DNA from: Narthecium ossifragum
Lineage: Eukaryota; Streptophyta; Magnoliopsida; Dioscoreales; Nartheciaceae
Direction of reading: 5' to 3'
Length of the DNA stretch: 64,000 bases
NCBI GenBank assembly: GCA_963920575.1
Contig: OY986968.1
Span: 759,001 to 823,000 of the forward strand
The translations under genes and the position numbers were made by a program. Within the stretch, counting starts at the first letter, position 1; every line of letters begins with the position of its first letter. Positions 25,790-36,100 of this stretch are shown here, one piece after another. The notes beneath the pieces are model-generated. The model saw only the letters and a list, made by a program, of their open reading frames with translations, was not told where the DNA came from and did no database searches.

Positions 25790-27040
25790 AAATTCCATTT
25801 TTATCAATGATAAAAATGGGATTCTCATTTTTATCAATGATTAAAATGGGATGCATGAGTGTTGTGATTCCCATTTTTATCAATGATTAAAGTCATTTTT
25901 GTCAATGATAAAAATGAAATGCATGACTTTTTTGTTCTCATTTTCATCAATGATAAAAATGGGATGCATGAGTGTTGTGATTCCCATTTTTATCGATGAT
26001 AAAAATGAAATGCACGAACTTTTGGTTCCTATTTTTTATCAATGATAAAAATGGGACGCATGAGTACTATGATTCCCATTTTTATCAAAGATAAAAATGA
26101 TAAAAATTTATTCTCGGAATGATAAAAATGCATTCTCGAAATGATAAAAATGAAATTCTTGGAATTTTTCTCATTCTCGGAATGATAAAAATTCATTTTT
26201 ATCTTTCTCGGAATGATAAAAATGAGAATAATAACCCACATTTTTTCATTTTTATCCATTTTGTCATTTTTTAATATTATTATTCTCATTTATCATTCTC
26301 ACTTTCCCATAATTTTTCATATTTTTCTAACTTTTCCTTTTTTTTGCCGATTTTTTCCTATTCAATGATAAAAATGGGATGCATGACTTTTTGGTTCTCA
26401 TTTTTATCAATGATAAAAATGGAATTCCCATTTTTATCAATGTTAAAATGGGAGCATGAGTGCTGTGATTCCCATTTTTATCAATGATAAAAATGGAATA
26501 CATGACTTTTTGGTTCTCATTTTCAGCAATGATAAAAATGGAATGCATAAGTGCTGTGTTTCACGTTTAGAGCGTCTATAATATTTCCAGATCCTTTTAT
26601 CAGTCGTCTTCCGTGATCGAACTCCAATGGCATTTCGATTGCTAATTAAATCAAATTCTTGGAATGATAAAAATCAAATTCTCGGAATAATAAAAATGAA
26701 ATGCTTGGAATGATAAAAATGAATTTTTATCATCCATGGAATGATAAAAATGAAATTCTCGGAATGATAAAAATCCATTTTCATCATTCTCGGAATGATA
26801 AAAATGGGATGAATGACTTTTATTCTTATTTTTATCAATGATGAAAATGGCATTCTCATTTTTATCAATGGGATGCATGACTTTTTGATTCCCATTTTTA
26901 TCATTGATAAAAATGAGAATCCCATTTTTATCAATGATAAAAATGGGATTTTCATTTTTGTCAATAATTAAAATGGGATGCATGAGTGTTGTGATTCTCA
27001 TTTTATCAATGATTAAAGTCATTTTTGTCAATGAAAAAGA
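25790..27040. repeat. Array of imperfect palindromic AT-rich repeats
   Basis: More than twenty copies of ATTTTTATCA and its complement TGATAAAAAT alternate over about 1.25 kb. They form units such as CATTTTTATCAATGATAAAA and GGAATGATAAAAATG, joined by recurring links (GGGATGCATGA, GTTGTGATTCCC, TTCTCGGAATG). The units are inverted relative to each other, so the strand can fold into many hairpins. A non-repetitive island (about 26560-26650) splits the array. Nested copies of a small inverted-repeat transposon are the likeliest origin. Confidence 0.85.
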
Positions 27041-27374
27041 AAAAAAAGAAAAGAAAAAGCTTCTTAGACTACAGATATAAGTGACATACGAACAAACACC
27101 ATGAGAAGAGTGACAGCTCTATTGTCACAGTTCGCACAACAAAGTTCCTTATACCTAGTACTACAGGAACATTGGAGTTTGTTCTTGAAGTCCTTAATGG
27201 ACTCAGAATTCGAGAGCCTTGATAAGTCACAAAATATACATAATTCACTCATTCAACTGAGCTTTGTTAGCTCTCAAGCAATGCATTTTTAATATCTTTT
27301 CATATGGTTTCAGGTACAAGAGCTTTCGAAGAGAGTTGCATGGATTTCGAACCAAAAGACATCAGTAAAACAGA

Positions 27375-27780
27375 TCCAGACAATTTGGATCGATCCAAGG
27401 TCATTTTGGATCGATCCCGATCCTTTTCCAGAAGGCCATAGTTTTTATTCAAAGTTGGATCGATCTGGATTCTTAATGGATCGATCCAAATATCTCTTCC
27501 TAGAGAGATCGGTACAAAATGGATCGATCCAAACCGTCATGGGATCGATCCATATTTCTTTTACCAAGAGTACTTATTCTTGGGTACAAAATGGATCGAT
27601 CCAAACCTTCATGGGATCGATCCATATTTCTTTTCCCAAGAGCACTTATTCTTGGGTACAAAATGGATCGATCCAAATTTGACTGGGATCGATCCATATT
27701 TCCTTTCCACTGAAAGGTATGATCTTTTGCTCATATTGGATCGATCCAGTAATACTGTGGATCGATCCAAGATCGCTGAC
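27375..27780. repeat. GGATCGATCC-rich array with tandem units of about 70 bp
   Basis: The 10-bp palindrome GGATCGATCC or close variants occur about fourteen times. Between about 27510 and 27720 they sit in three tandem units that share TACAAAATGGATCGATCCAA, a middle TGGGATCGATCCATATTTC and an end like CAAGAGCACTTATTCTTGGG. Internal frames are repeat artefacts. Confidence 0.85.
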
Positions 27781-28990
27781 AGTTATAAATGGACGGCTCA
27801 GATCTAATCCGAGGGTCCACGACTTGGGGCCTATAAATAGGGGTTTTGGCTCTAATTCCGGGGGCTTCTTTTCTCTCTGGTTCCCTCTCTTGACAGCCTT
27901 CTTCCCTCTTCTATATTCTTGAGTTTTCTCCTCCAATTCCCAAGGATTTAGGGCTCAAAAGGTGGAGATCAATGAAGAAGATGGATGAAACCTCTCTTCC
28001 TATGAATCGTCCAACCAAGATGAGTAACTAAAATCCTCATCCTTGGGAATTCTATGATGTCTTAGGTGTTATTTTTAGATTTCTCTTGTAATCTTTGATG
28101 TAATAACGTTTGTGAGATGGAATCTTTGTATGAATTTGGATTCAATTCCTTATTTCTTCAATAAAGTCTACTCTTGAATGGTTTGAGTATCTATATTTGC
28201 ATTTAATTGCTCGAGTATTAGATGCATGCTAGGTATTTGATGAAATCCCTCAAAGAGTAGGTCATGTTAGAACCATGGCCAACTCTTGACCTTAGGATAG
28301 GAGGTTGAGGTGCTAGAACCACCTCAAGCCAAAGCTATCCTACTTACCATTCTTGACTTAGATGGAGGATTGGATTGAGGTATTAAATCCACCTCAATCC
28401 AAGACCTTAGTCATACAAAACCTTGATTCCTTGCCAACAATAGGACCTTAAGCCGGCGATTGTTGAGCTATGATCGGATTAAAGCCTCGATCATGGATTT
28501 TCACCTTGTAATTCACACGATGAGATGATTCTAACCCGACGTCTCATTAGCGACGAGCGATACTAATCCTACGCTCGTTGATCCCTAATTTCGACTATCT
28601 CATTTAAATGTTATTCATCTTGATTCATAGAGAAAATATTTAGACCTAATTCGGATTAGAATTCCCTAGGACTTCTTCCTTGATAAATCTCTTAGCGTTA
28701 AGTGCTTCTAGAATACTTTAGTTTAAACAACTTTAAAATCAATCAAATTGTTTCCAACTATTGTAGAGATTATATTGCATCCATTAATTCGACCATCCAA
28801 TTCTCCGAGGACTCGACCCGTACTCCCATTAACTACGTTGTAGTTAGCTATTAGTCCGGTTAATTGTTTTGTCCGCCATTGATATACTAACGACATATTT
28901 CAAGGTGAGTCAAGCCTTGCAAGGGACGTTTGGTCCCTAGGTTCTTGGGAATTGGATAAAAAAAAAAAAACAAAACAATACGGAGTCTAG
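27781..28990 (+). mobile_element. LTR-like sequence, probably a retrotransposon remnant
   Basis: Directly after the array come CCTATAAATAGGGG (27830-27843), a TATA box in a typical LTR setting, then a non-coding leader-like region and AATAAAG near 28160. The 3' part has CTCGACCCGTACTCCCATTA, a style common near the ends of Ty3/gypsy LTRs. I found no primer-binding site, second LTR or gag-pol, so this is only a tentative solo LTR or fragment. Confidence 0.35.
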
Positions 28991-29531
28991 CAAATTGCGA
29001 AGAACACTTATGAGGTATCAATTACTTTTCGATATACAAGTGCACACCAGAGAATTTCAGGAAAGGAGATAATTGAGATCTTACATTGCTCCTTTATCGA
29101 ACTCCAGTGTGAGTGCATGGATTCAATCAGGTAGTGTTTAAGCTTTAAAGAAACCAAGTACAACAGCGAAGAGGTGAGGAAGGAACTCGGCCAGTTTTTC
29201 GGATCTGCTCTACTTGCTGAGCTGTCCGGGTGGCCTCTGTGTTCCTCCTGGATTCGATAGCAGCAAGTTTCTCTTCTACTCGCCACCTTGTCCGGGTGGC
29301 CATTTTTCCGGATTTGCTAATTAGATGGGTTTTTTATCAAATAGATTTTTAATAGGGTTTTGGGATGAAAAAGGTCACTAAGTTGGGTATATCACCAATT
29401 AACCCTTAATTAAATTGACTAAGTTCATAGAATCATATAATTTTCAGAGATAACAGAATTATCTAATTTACCTGTAGTATAGTAATTATTTAATGCGATT
29501 AAAAAATTATGTTAATCAGTAGAGCTATGTC
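28991..29531. other. Spacer, nothing recognised
   Basis: Contains a 52-codon minus-strand frame (29145-29303) with no family match and GTCCGGGTGGCC repeated at 29221 and 29290. No function assigned. Confidence 0.4.
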
Positions 29532-29769
29532 GGCCTCGTTTGGTTGCGGGATAGTCTATCCCGGGATTAGAGGGGATAGGGATGAGTAACCGGGATAAGT
29601 TGTGGGATAAAATTTATCACACTTTGATGTTTGGTTGAAAAAGTGAGGATAAGGAGGTAATGATTATTTTGGATTGGTGAGGTGAAAAGTAGATTGATAA
29701 TATTGGATGAAAAAGGTGGAATAAGAATAGGGATTGGTGAGGTGGAAAGTAAATTAATAATATTGGTAC

Positions 29770-30190
29770 TTGAATTAATAATATGATAATGCATAAATAT
29801 TCACATTGATTTTAATAAATTACTTGATAATATGATTATACATATTATATTAATTAAAGTACAATATTACCACCCCCACTCGTCCTGTTCAATGACTCCT
29901 TCAAAATTTATCCCTCTCGTATCATTGCTCGCTTATTTGCCATATCCTGCAGATGCCAGCTCATCCGCCATCGTCAGCATCGATGCCCGCCTGTCCTCCA
30001 TTGGGTCGTCAATGCCCCGGCGGTGTTGATGGCGTTCTTGTCGGTACCGTGGCCTTCGGTGACGAACACATGACCTCCACTCACAGCGAATGCGAAAAAG
30101 GATCGCATCACCACGTGATATAGCATGATAACGTGACATGGTTATACACATCATTGCATCCCCATACGGATCCATTTATATTAATATATA
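29770..30190 (+). repeat. Dispersed repeat, inverted copy at about 52.30-52.80 kb
   Basis: From the AT-rich part through GATGCCCGCCTGTCCTCCA, GGATCGCATCACCACGTG and CATTGCATCCCCATACG to the AT tail, this block matches the reverse complement of about 52300-52800 (there GATGCCCGCCCATCCTCCA, TATCGCATCACCACATG, CAATGCATCCCCATACG). Confidence 0.85.
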
Positions 30191-30523
30191 TATATTATAA
30201 ATATAATAATTAATTTATACACATCAATGCTTCACCAACATCATCCCTGACCTCCGTCCACCCTGGCTCCACTACCAAAGTCACCATCGCAGCTACCCCT
30301 CCATCGGCTATCTCCACGTCCGGCGAGCTCTTCAGTCGTTTACTACCTTCCTCTATTCAAAAGACCAAAATGCCCCTCCTCCTTCCTCGCAAGCCGCTCG
30401 ACATCTCCCAAACGATCCCGATCCCGATGTCTGCCCATCTTCCCAATCTCCTTCGCCACCCCGAGCTCCTCAACCGCTCTCATCTCCTCCGCCACCCTCT
30501 CAGAGCTCCTCCGCCACCTCCGG

Positions 30524-30697
30524 CTAGATCCGCCGAGATCCTTTGTTCTCTCTCATAGTCTGCAAGAACTCATTGAAGTCGATGAACCCATCACCGTCGC
30601 AGACGGCCACCTTCACCATCCCCTCCCCCTTGCGCGCCGTTGTGGACTTCTCGTGCACAAGGCAAAGCAGGACCTTACCGAGCTCTAGCGTCGAAAT
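30524..30697 (-). pseudogene. EF-hand (calmodulin-like) gene fragment captured in a transposon
   Basis: Reading 30697 to 30524 gives 57 codons and then TAG. ISTLELGKVLLCLVHEK resembles the helix-loop region between EF-hands of calmodulin-like proteins, and CDGDGFIDFNEFLQTMRE is a near-complete EF-hand loop and exiting helix (D-x-D-G-x-I-D-x-x-E). The middle (STTARKGEGM) is diverged, and there is no start codon or first EF-hand. It lies inside the TIR-bounded element, so gene capture by a Pack-type transposon is inferred. Expression is unlikely but untested. Confidence 0.75.
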
Positions 30698-31106
30698 GAA
30701 GGAGAGTAGCCGCGGGGAAGACCAAGAAGGAGACGAAGGTGACCGTGGGGTCGCCGGCGTCGATTGGGAGTCGTCAATGGCCGGCGTAGGGGATCTCGGG
30801 GAAGACCGGAGCGGCGACGAAATGGAGGAGAGGGAGCGTGGAAGAGGACTAGACGAAATCCGATGGAAATCTCACTGGATCTACCCCTTTTTCGGCGAGC
30901 TCTACCTCTCCTTCTCCCGGTCTTCTTCCTTGATCTCTTCCTCCCTTCTTCTCCGGCGCCAGTGATTCCCCTTCCTCCTCCCACCCCCTGTTCCTTCCCC
31001 CTTCTCTCCTCATATCTCTCTCTCCTTCAGATCCGACCGGTGAGGATGAAGAGAGGGGTTTTTGCATTGGGGAGAGAAGAAGAGGGTAGGTGGCGTTTTT
31101 GCATAA

Positions 31107-31133
31107 CCCCCCCCCCCCCCCCCCCCCCCCCCC
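31107..31133. repeat. Poly-C tract (27 C)
   Basis: An uninterrupted run of C inside the transposon; its length may be unreliable in the assembly. Confidence 0.9.
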
Positions 31134-31279
31134 GGCAAGACGCCTTTTTATGCAAAAAAAACCTTCAAATCCTGGGATTAATCGCAGGATAAAACTTATC
31201 CCCACCCAGGATAAGGCCGTGTTTGGGTGCTATCCCGGGATAGGGGCAACCAATCCCGGTACCAAACAGGGCTAAAGTT

Positions 31280-32483
31280 AAACACGAATGAACGTTTAAA
31301 AACTTTAAAGAAAACCCAAGGAAACTAGTAAATCACTGAAAAAGAAGAAAAGGTGTTCAAAGTCCTGATCCAACTAGGAGTCCAACACAAATAAACTATG
31401 AGTTCTTAGCTGAGATTATGGAAACAGAAAGGGTATGTCTAGTGTATATTTTACTTAAAAGAATCTGATGATAGGTCAGTGAATCTGCTCTTGATGGCAT
31501 TAAACAATGACAGGGTGAGGTTTAGATGATGATATATAAAGGAAGGAGACAAGTGGGTGTGTTGATGATAAGGTGACCACCAAATCTTCCATTCTTTCTA
31601 TCCCTTCTCTTTTCATATCTCACTGTTATTTCATGTGCATGCACTAAAAAGCAGCACCCAAAGCAAAGGACTAGATCAATGGCAGATAGATAAAGTTATC
31701 ACCTTCATCATACAAGTTCATGAGAAAGCAAGGATGACTAATGGCACACCTTTGAATGAGATACTACCAATGTTGGCATCTCCTACCTAATAAACTAAAG
31801 GTTTTTTCTTTGATTTTGCAAATAATTCCCTGATCTGATCTCTATAGTCTATATTTTAGAAGAAAGAACTTCTAAGGCTATTAGACAAGCTTGCTAGACT
31901 AGTGGCTTGATCATTGAGGTTTAAAAAATAGGATAAGATTCTAGTTGTAATCCACTTTCTTACACTAAAGAACTAATAGAATTCTGAAAACAAGGCATGG
32001 TCCATAGTTTGAGCCAGAAAATAAGGAAAACTGAACGTTTGGTAGGCTCTATTACTATTCATAATGAAACGATCCCTTCCTGTCAAAAGAATTAATCGAT
32101 GGCTTGAATGATCATGAGTCATCACATATGAATATTGATAAATTTAAAAAAGCAGAATAAGCTGGTAGAAGAGGGTTGAATTTAAAATACTCATATTGCA
32201 GTCTAACATTTTCCAAAAATAAAAATTCAATGAAAGATCTTTGGCATTCTTATCTGAATAAAATCTTAGATCCATAAATTAAAGTTCCATTCAAGCTATA
32301 CAGACTGAATAAGTGGCTGTGACAATTATCTCTAAATTTTAGATCTTTGACATAATATAAATAAGTGGCTGTGACAATTATCTCTAAATACATAAACAAA
32401 AGTGGCTGTGACTTTTAGCTAAAATTTGAACTGAAAATGGAGGGAAACATAAGAGCAGTTACTACTCATAGATCAATTCAATC
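31280..32483. other. Spacer downstream of the BAHD gene
   Basis: AT-rich with no gene; includes the presumed 3' UTR of the BAHD gene next to 32484. A phrase AAGTGGCTGTGAC occurs three times at about 32300-32412 in a short direct repeat. Confidence 0.45.
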
Positions 32484-34336
32484 CTATTCTCTTCCAAAAT
32501 CGCCAATGTTGCAAAGCAAAGTCTCAAACTCATCGGCGACACTCTGCGGCACTGACATGAGCACGGTGACGGCGTGGAGGTCTCCGACCACCGGCAAGAA
32601 GAGGCAGTAGATTTCACTGGCAAGAGGGCCCATGTGGAGAGGCTTCCCTTCTCCGAAATCCAAGTCCTCCAATCCGAGCTTGGACCACGGAGAGATCACC
32701 AAGCTCATCGAAAGGTCCGGCTTCGCCCGCCTCTCCTCCAAGAGATCGACCATCGACCGGACATAGTCATCGTCGATGCATTCCTTCGCCTCTTGCACTA
32801 ATTTGACTCCAAACCGGGCATTGGCGGTGACTAATTGCTCGGCCCAAGTCTCTGCGCAGCCGAGGACGAAGCCGTTGCCATAGTATCCGGCCGGGAGCTC
32901 CGGTTTCAGCTTCTTCCGGACGTTAACCGAGAAGAGGAGCTTGATACGAAGAAATGGCGGCGGAGCCAAGGATTTGATCCATGACCTCCATACATGGCAT
33001 GCAAGGACTTCAAATGAGGTGCATTTGAGTGAAGGAACACAGAGCTTCTTGAGCTCAAGGATCTGAGAGGGGGTGAAAGTTGCTGAGACGGGGACCAGGG
33101 GTTGAGAGTGGAGGAGCTGAGAGAGGTAGGAAGAGGGCTCGCCGGAGTTGAATTCGGGATGAGAGAAGAGTACTCGCGGAGGGTCTCGAGGCCTCAGAGC
33201 TTGCCGGCCATGGAACGGGGCCACGAGGATGTCGCTGCTCGGCTTGGAGGTGATTTGGGCCCATGAGTGGAGGAATTGGGCGCTCCCGACGCCGTCGCAG
33301 AGGCAGTGATTGATGGCGGCGCATAGGATCATGCCGCCGCAGCTTAGATGAGTCACCTGAATCACAAGTAAAAGAAAAATTAGTAATTAACCATTCTTAT
33401 ATTTTTCATCTCATCAGATTCTTTGTTTTTGTTTCTACTTTATAATCAAGAAAGGAAGAATTTCCTTTCCCCTTCTTGAATCATACATGGGACAATTTTT
33501 TACTTGAAATTTAGAGGATTAAACAGAGCAGTCATCTTGTTTTCAGATGTCTTCTGATCCTTATATGTTGCAGATAAAGGAAGCAATGCACTCTTTTGGA
33601 AGAAAGATTAGTCATTTTTATATGTTCATCTCTTGAGATTCTTCGCTCCTGTTCTAATATATGATCAATTAAAAGACTAAAAAGAAGATTTTTTTTTTTT
33701 TTTGGCCTTCATCTAAATGGTTCTATCCTTACAAGGGCCAATTTTTACTTGAATTTTACAGAGTTAAGCGGAGGACTTGATTCATCAAATCCAAAGATTC
33801 AGACCAAAAATAGCAAAACATGTGAACTCTGAGTTCCTAGATCTCAAACTTCTTTTGGGTTTCTAAGAAACCAGAAAACATAGCCAAAAAAAGGTCAGAA
33901 GATTTACTTGTATGACAAGAGGAGGAACACCCAAGAGGCTCTGAGCTTCCACTCTGTAAAGAAGCTTCCTCCAAGACCTGTTGGGCCATCTAGAACCTTC
34001 TAGAAACTGCTCCACAGAGAGATCTACATGCCCTTCAGCCAAGAGAGCACCCTCACCATTGCAGTCCACCTCAAGCTTCTCCCCATCCTCACCACTGGCT
34101 CTCAGCCTCCCTGCTAGAGGGTAGTACTCCACCAGAACTCTAGAGAGAGAAGCCCTCAAGGCTTCCACCTTGATGGGCTTCTTGTAGAGATAGAGGTACT
34201 TTATGGAGAACCTCAAGAACTTCTGGTCATCAAGGTTGGAGAGGTAGAGGGAGTGCCTGGGTGTGGTGCTGCTTGGGCACACCAAGATGGGCTCTGTTGG
34301 GTAAGTGCAGTCTGGTATCTCCATGGATTTCCTCAT
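32484..34336 (-). CDS. BAHD-family acyltransferase (HXXXD type)
   Basis: BAHD enzymes transfer acyl groups from CoA thioesters to alcohols or amines in the cytosol, making esters and amides of specialised or wax/suberin metabolism. Two exons, 33908-34336 and 32484-33356, join CAA|GTAAAT to TTCAG|GTGACT in frame to give 433 aa, a normal family length with the usual single intron. The first domain reads TYPTEPILVCPSSTTPRHSL then YYPLAGRL. The catalytic HXXXD is HCLCD at residues 160-164, within CGGMILCAAINHCLCDGVG. The structural DFGWG box reads DFGEG at about residue 378, with Trp replaced by Glu. The CGGMILC...NHCLCDG wording suggests the poorly studied At1g27620-like group, often auto-named omega-hydroxypalmitate O-feruloyl transferase. 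Substrate cannot be inferred. A TATATA at 34392-34397 (minus), 55 bp upstream of the ATG, may be the TATA box. Confidence 0.93.
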
Positions 34337-34984
34337 GGTTTCTCGCTTGACAACACACTAGGCTGGACAAAGAGAGAGAGAGATGCATGCATATATAGAG
34401 AGAGAGAGAGAGCAGTACAGCTTAGTGGACACTGTGTCGATGTACTAGAGAGACAAAGGAAGGATGAAAGAGACTATAGAGAGAGAGATAGGTGGTGGGA
34501 CATATCAGGATTGTACTGTTGGATTTGGAGGGGTACCATAGATTCTCCTGCTTGTTATCTCTGTAAGAAATCCAGCAAAAAGGTCAACTAGTTTCACTGC
34601 AGCAGTCCTGAGTTCAGCGATGCAGTAACACTGGTACTGAGATGCTTGTTGATCTCCTCTATCCGAAAAAAGATTTGTGTACTGCACGTGGCTTACGTGA
34701 TCATGTATTATTGATTTACGTGATGAGGATTAGTGGATGTGAGTGAATCTGAAACGTTGAAAGTGGTCATGTACGATGCACATACTTACGTGACATGTAC
34801 CTCAATCACTTCTTCCTCTATCTTTACTGCTTCATGTAAGTGTTAGAACAGAAATTATGACCGTTGACCGGGACTGTAATCAAGGTCAAAATCTGTTAGA
34901 ACATTTAAGAATCAGGAGATTGTGGTTTTTTGTTCTTCTCCTTCGAATGATTGAATTAGAAGTGTTGAAGCTTTCGGGAATGGA

Positions 34985-35340
34985 AAATGAAAAATGGGAA
35001 TAATGAAAAATGGAAAATGGAGATGGAAAATGGAAAATGGGAATAATGCAAAATGAAAAATGGGAAATGGAGGATGGAAAATGGAATTCTATGTTAAATC
35101 TACTCCTATTTTAGGTAGATCTACTCCTACAAATAAAGAATTATGGTAGCACTACTCCTAAGAAAATATGATAATTCTACTCCTATGGAAGAAATTAATG
35201 TAGCACTACTCCTAAAAATGAAGGACGTTGCAGGAATTAAAAGGAAAGAAAATGCAGGAATTTAAGGAAAGGAAAATGCAGGAATTTAAAGGAAGGAAAA
35301 TACAGGAATTTAAAGGAAGGAAAATGCTTCATTAAGATAA
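34985..35340. repeat. Clusters of short tandem repeats
   Basis: Three motifs follow each other: AATGGAAAATGG-type units (34985-35090), (C/T)ACTCCTA units with spacing of about 30 bp (35100-35215), and four GGAAAATGCAGGAATTTAAA-type units of about 25 bp (35235-35330). Probably internal parts of a decayed transposon. Confidence 0.8.
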
Positions 35341-35689
35341 ATAAGGCTACATTGATAATAATTAAGACTATATAATGATAAAAAGTTTGGTGGCCGGGGC
35401 CGAATTTAGAAGGCTACATTGCTAATAAATGTAAAAAGACTATATGAAGATAAAGAGCAGTTTTGCTTTGATGGCGGGGGCCCTTTTTTCTTTTTCCTCC
35501 TGGCTATTTATAGGGCTTATGGTAACTGATTTGGAAATTGTCAGGAAACCACTCTGCAGTTGCTGCAACTGTTACTTTAAAAGTGGAAACCACCAAAACT
35601 GCATAACTGGTCTAAAACTGTTTTAAAACCGCCACTAAACAACGTCTCCTGTCTTCCGCTGTATTGTTGTCGATGATAACCTTTGAATC

Positions 35690-36100
35690 TGGCAAAACTC
35701 TGACCATCAAAGTTGTAGATTTTCAAATTATCTTTCCAACGATACTAGAAACGTCCAATTTGGACATCGGATGAGAAAGTTATGGCCAAAATACTTAGAC
35801 TGCACTAATGACCGATTAGTAAATATGAACGATAGAAATTTGGACTAAGTCATTTGGACTTTATCGTCCATTTTGGACGATGACTTCATCGTCCATTTTG
35901 GACGACAGAAAAGTTGGTCGATGACATTAACAAATTCGTCCATGCCACTGGTCACTTCGACTGCCATTTTGACACATCAAATGACCAAATTTGGAGATGA
36001 CGTCAACAACAAAGTTGTAGATCTTTTCGTCCTCTTTCCAATGGTTTAAGAATCGTCCAATTTGGATACTTGATGTAAAAGTTATGGCCAAAATACTCTA
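35690..36100. repeat. Two related copies of a GTTGTAGAT..GTTATGGCCAAAATAC motif
   Basis: AAAGTTGTAGAT, CTTTCCAA, CGTCCAATTTGGA and AAAGTTATGGCCAAAATACT occur in the same order at about 35708-35800 and again at 36010-36100. This word order is common in plant LTR-retrotransposon LTRs and leaders, so a decayed LTR element is likely. Confidence 0.6.

Larger units (their letters stand above)
29532..31272. mobile_element. Tourist/Harbinger-like non-autonomous transposon carrying gene fragments
   Basis: The left end is GGCCTCGTTTGGTTGCGGGA followed by TAGTCTATCCCGGG. The right end on the opposite strand is AGCCCTGTTTGGTACCGGGA followed by TTGGTTGCCCCTATCCCGGG. TIRs of this GGCC..GTTTGGTT..CCCGGGATA kind are typical of PIF/Harbinger (Tourist) elements. 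A second TIR-like segment (31213-31255) just inside the right end suggests nesting. The 1.74-kb interior holds AT-rich sequence, a block shared with 52.3-52.8 kb, a GC-rich region with an EF-hand fragment, and a poly-C tract. No transposase is present. The 3-bp target duplication could not be identified. Confidence 0.68.

Noticed and set aside
26029..27031. Minus-strand frames with FIIDKN/FYHSEN repeats
   Set aside because: Translations of the palindromic AT-rich repeat array.
27500..27720. Regularly spaced repeats resembling an array
   Set aside because: Units are tandem, diverged and contain no unique spacers; in a plant nuclear genome this is a tandem repeat, not a CRISPR.
29145..29303. 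52-codon minus-strand frame starting MATRTRWRVEEKLAAI
   Set aside because: Looks vaguely like a retrotransposon gag start, but there is no continuation, zinc knuckle or LTR.
30543..31205. Overlapping Arg-rich and Pro-rich frames of 99-142 codons
   Set aside because: Composition-driven frames in a GC-rich transposon interior. Only the EF-hand piece has a recognisable motif.
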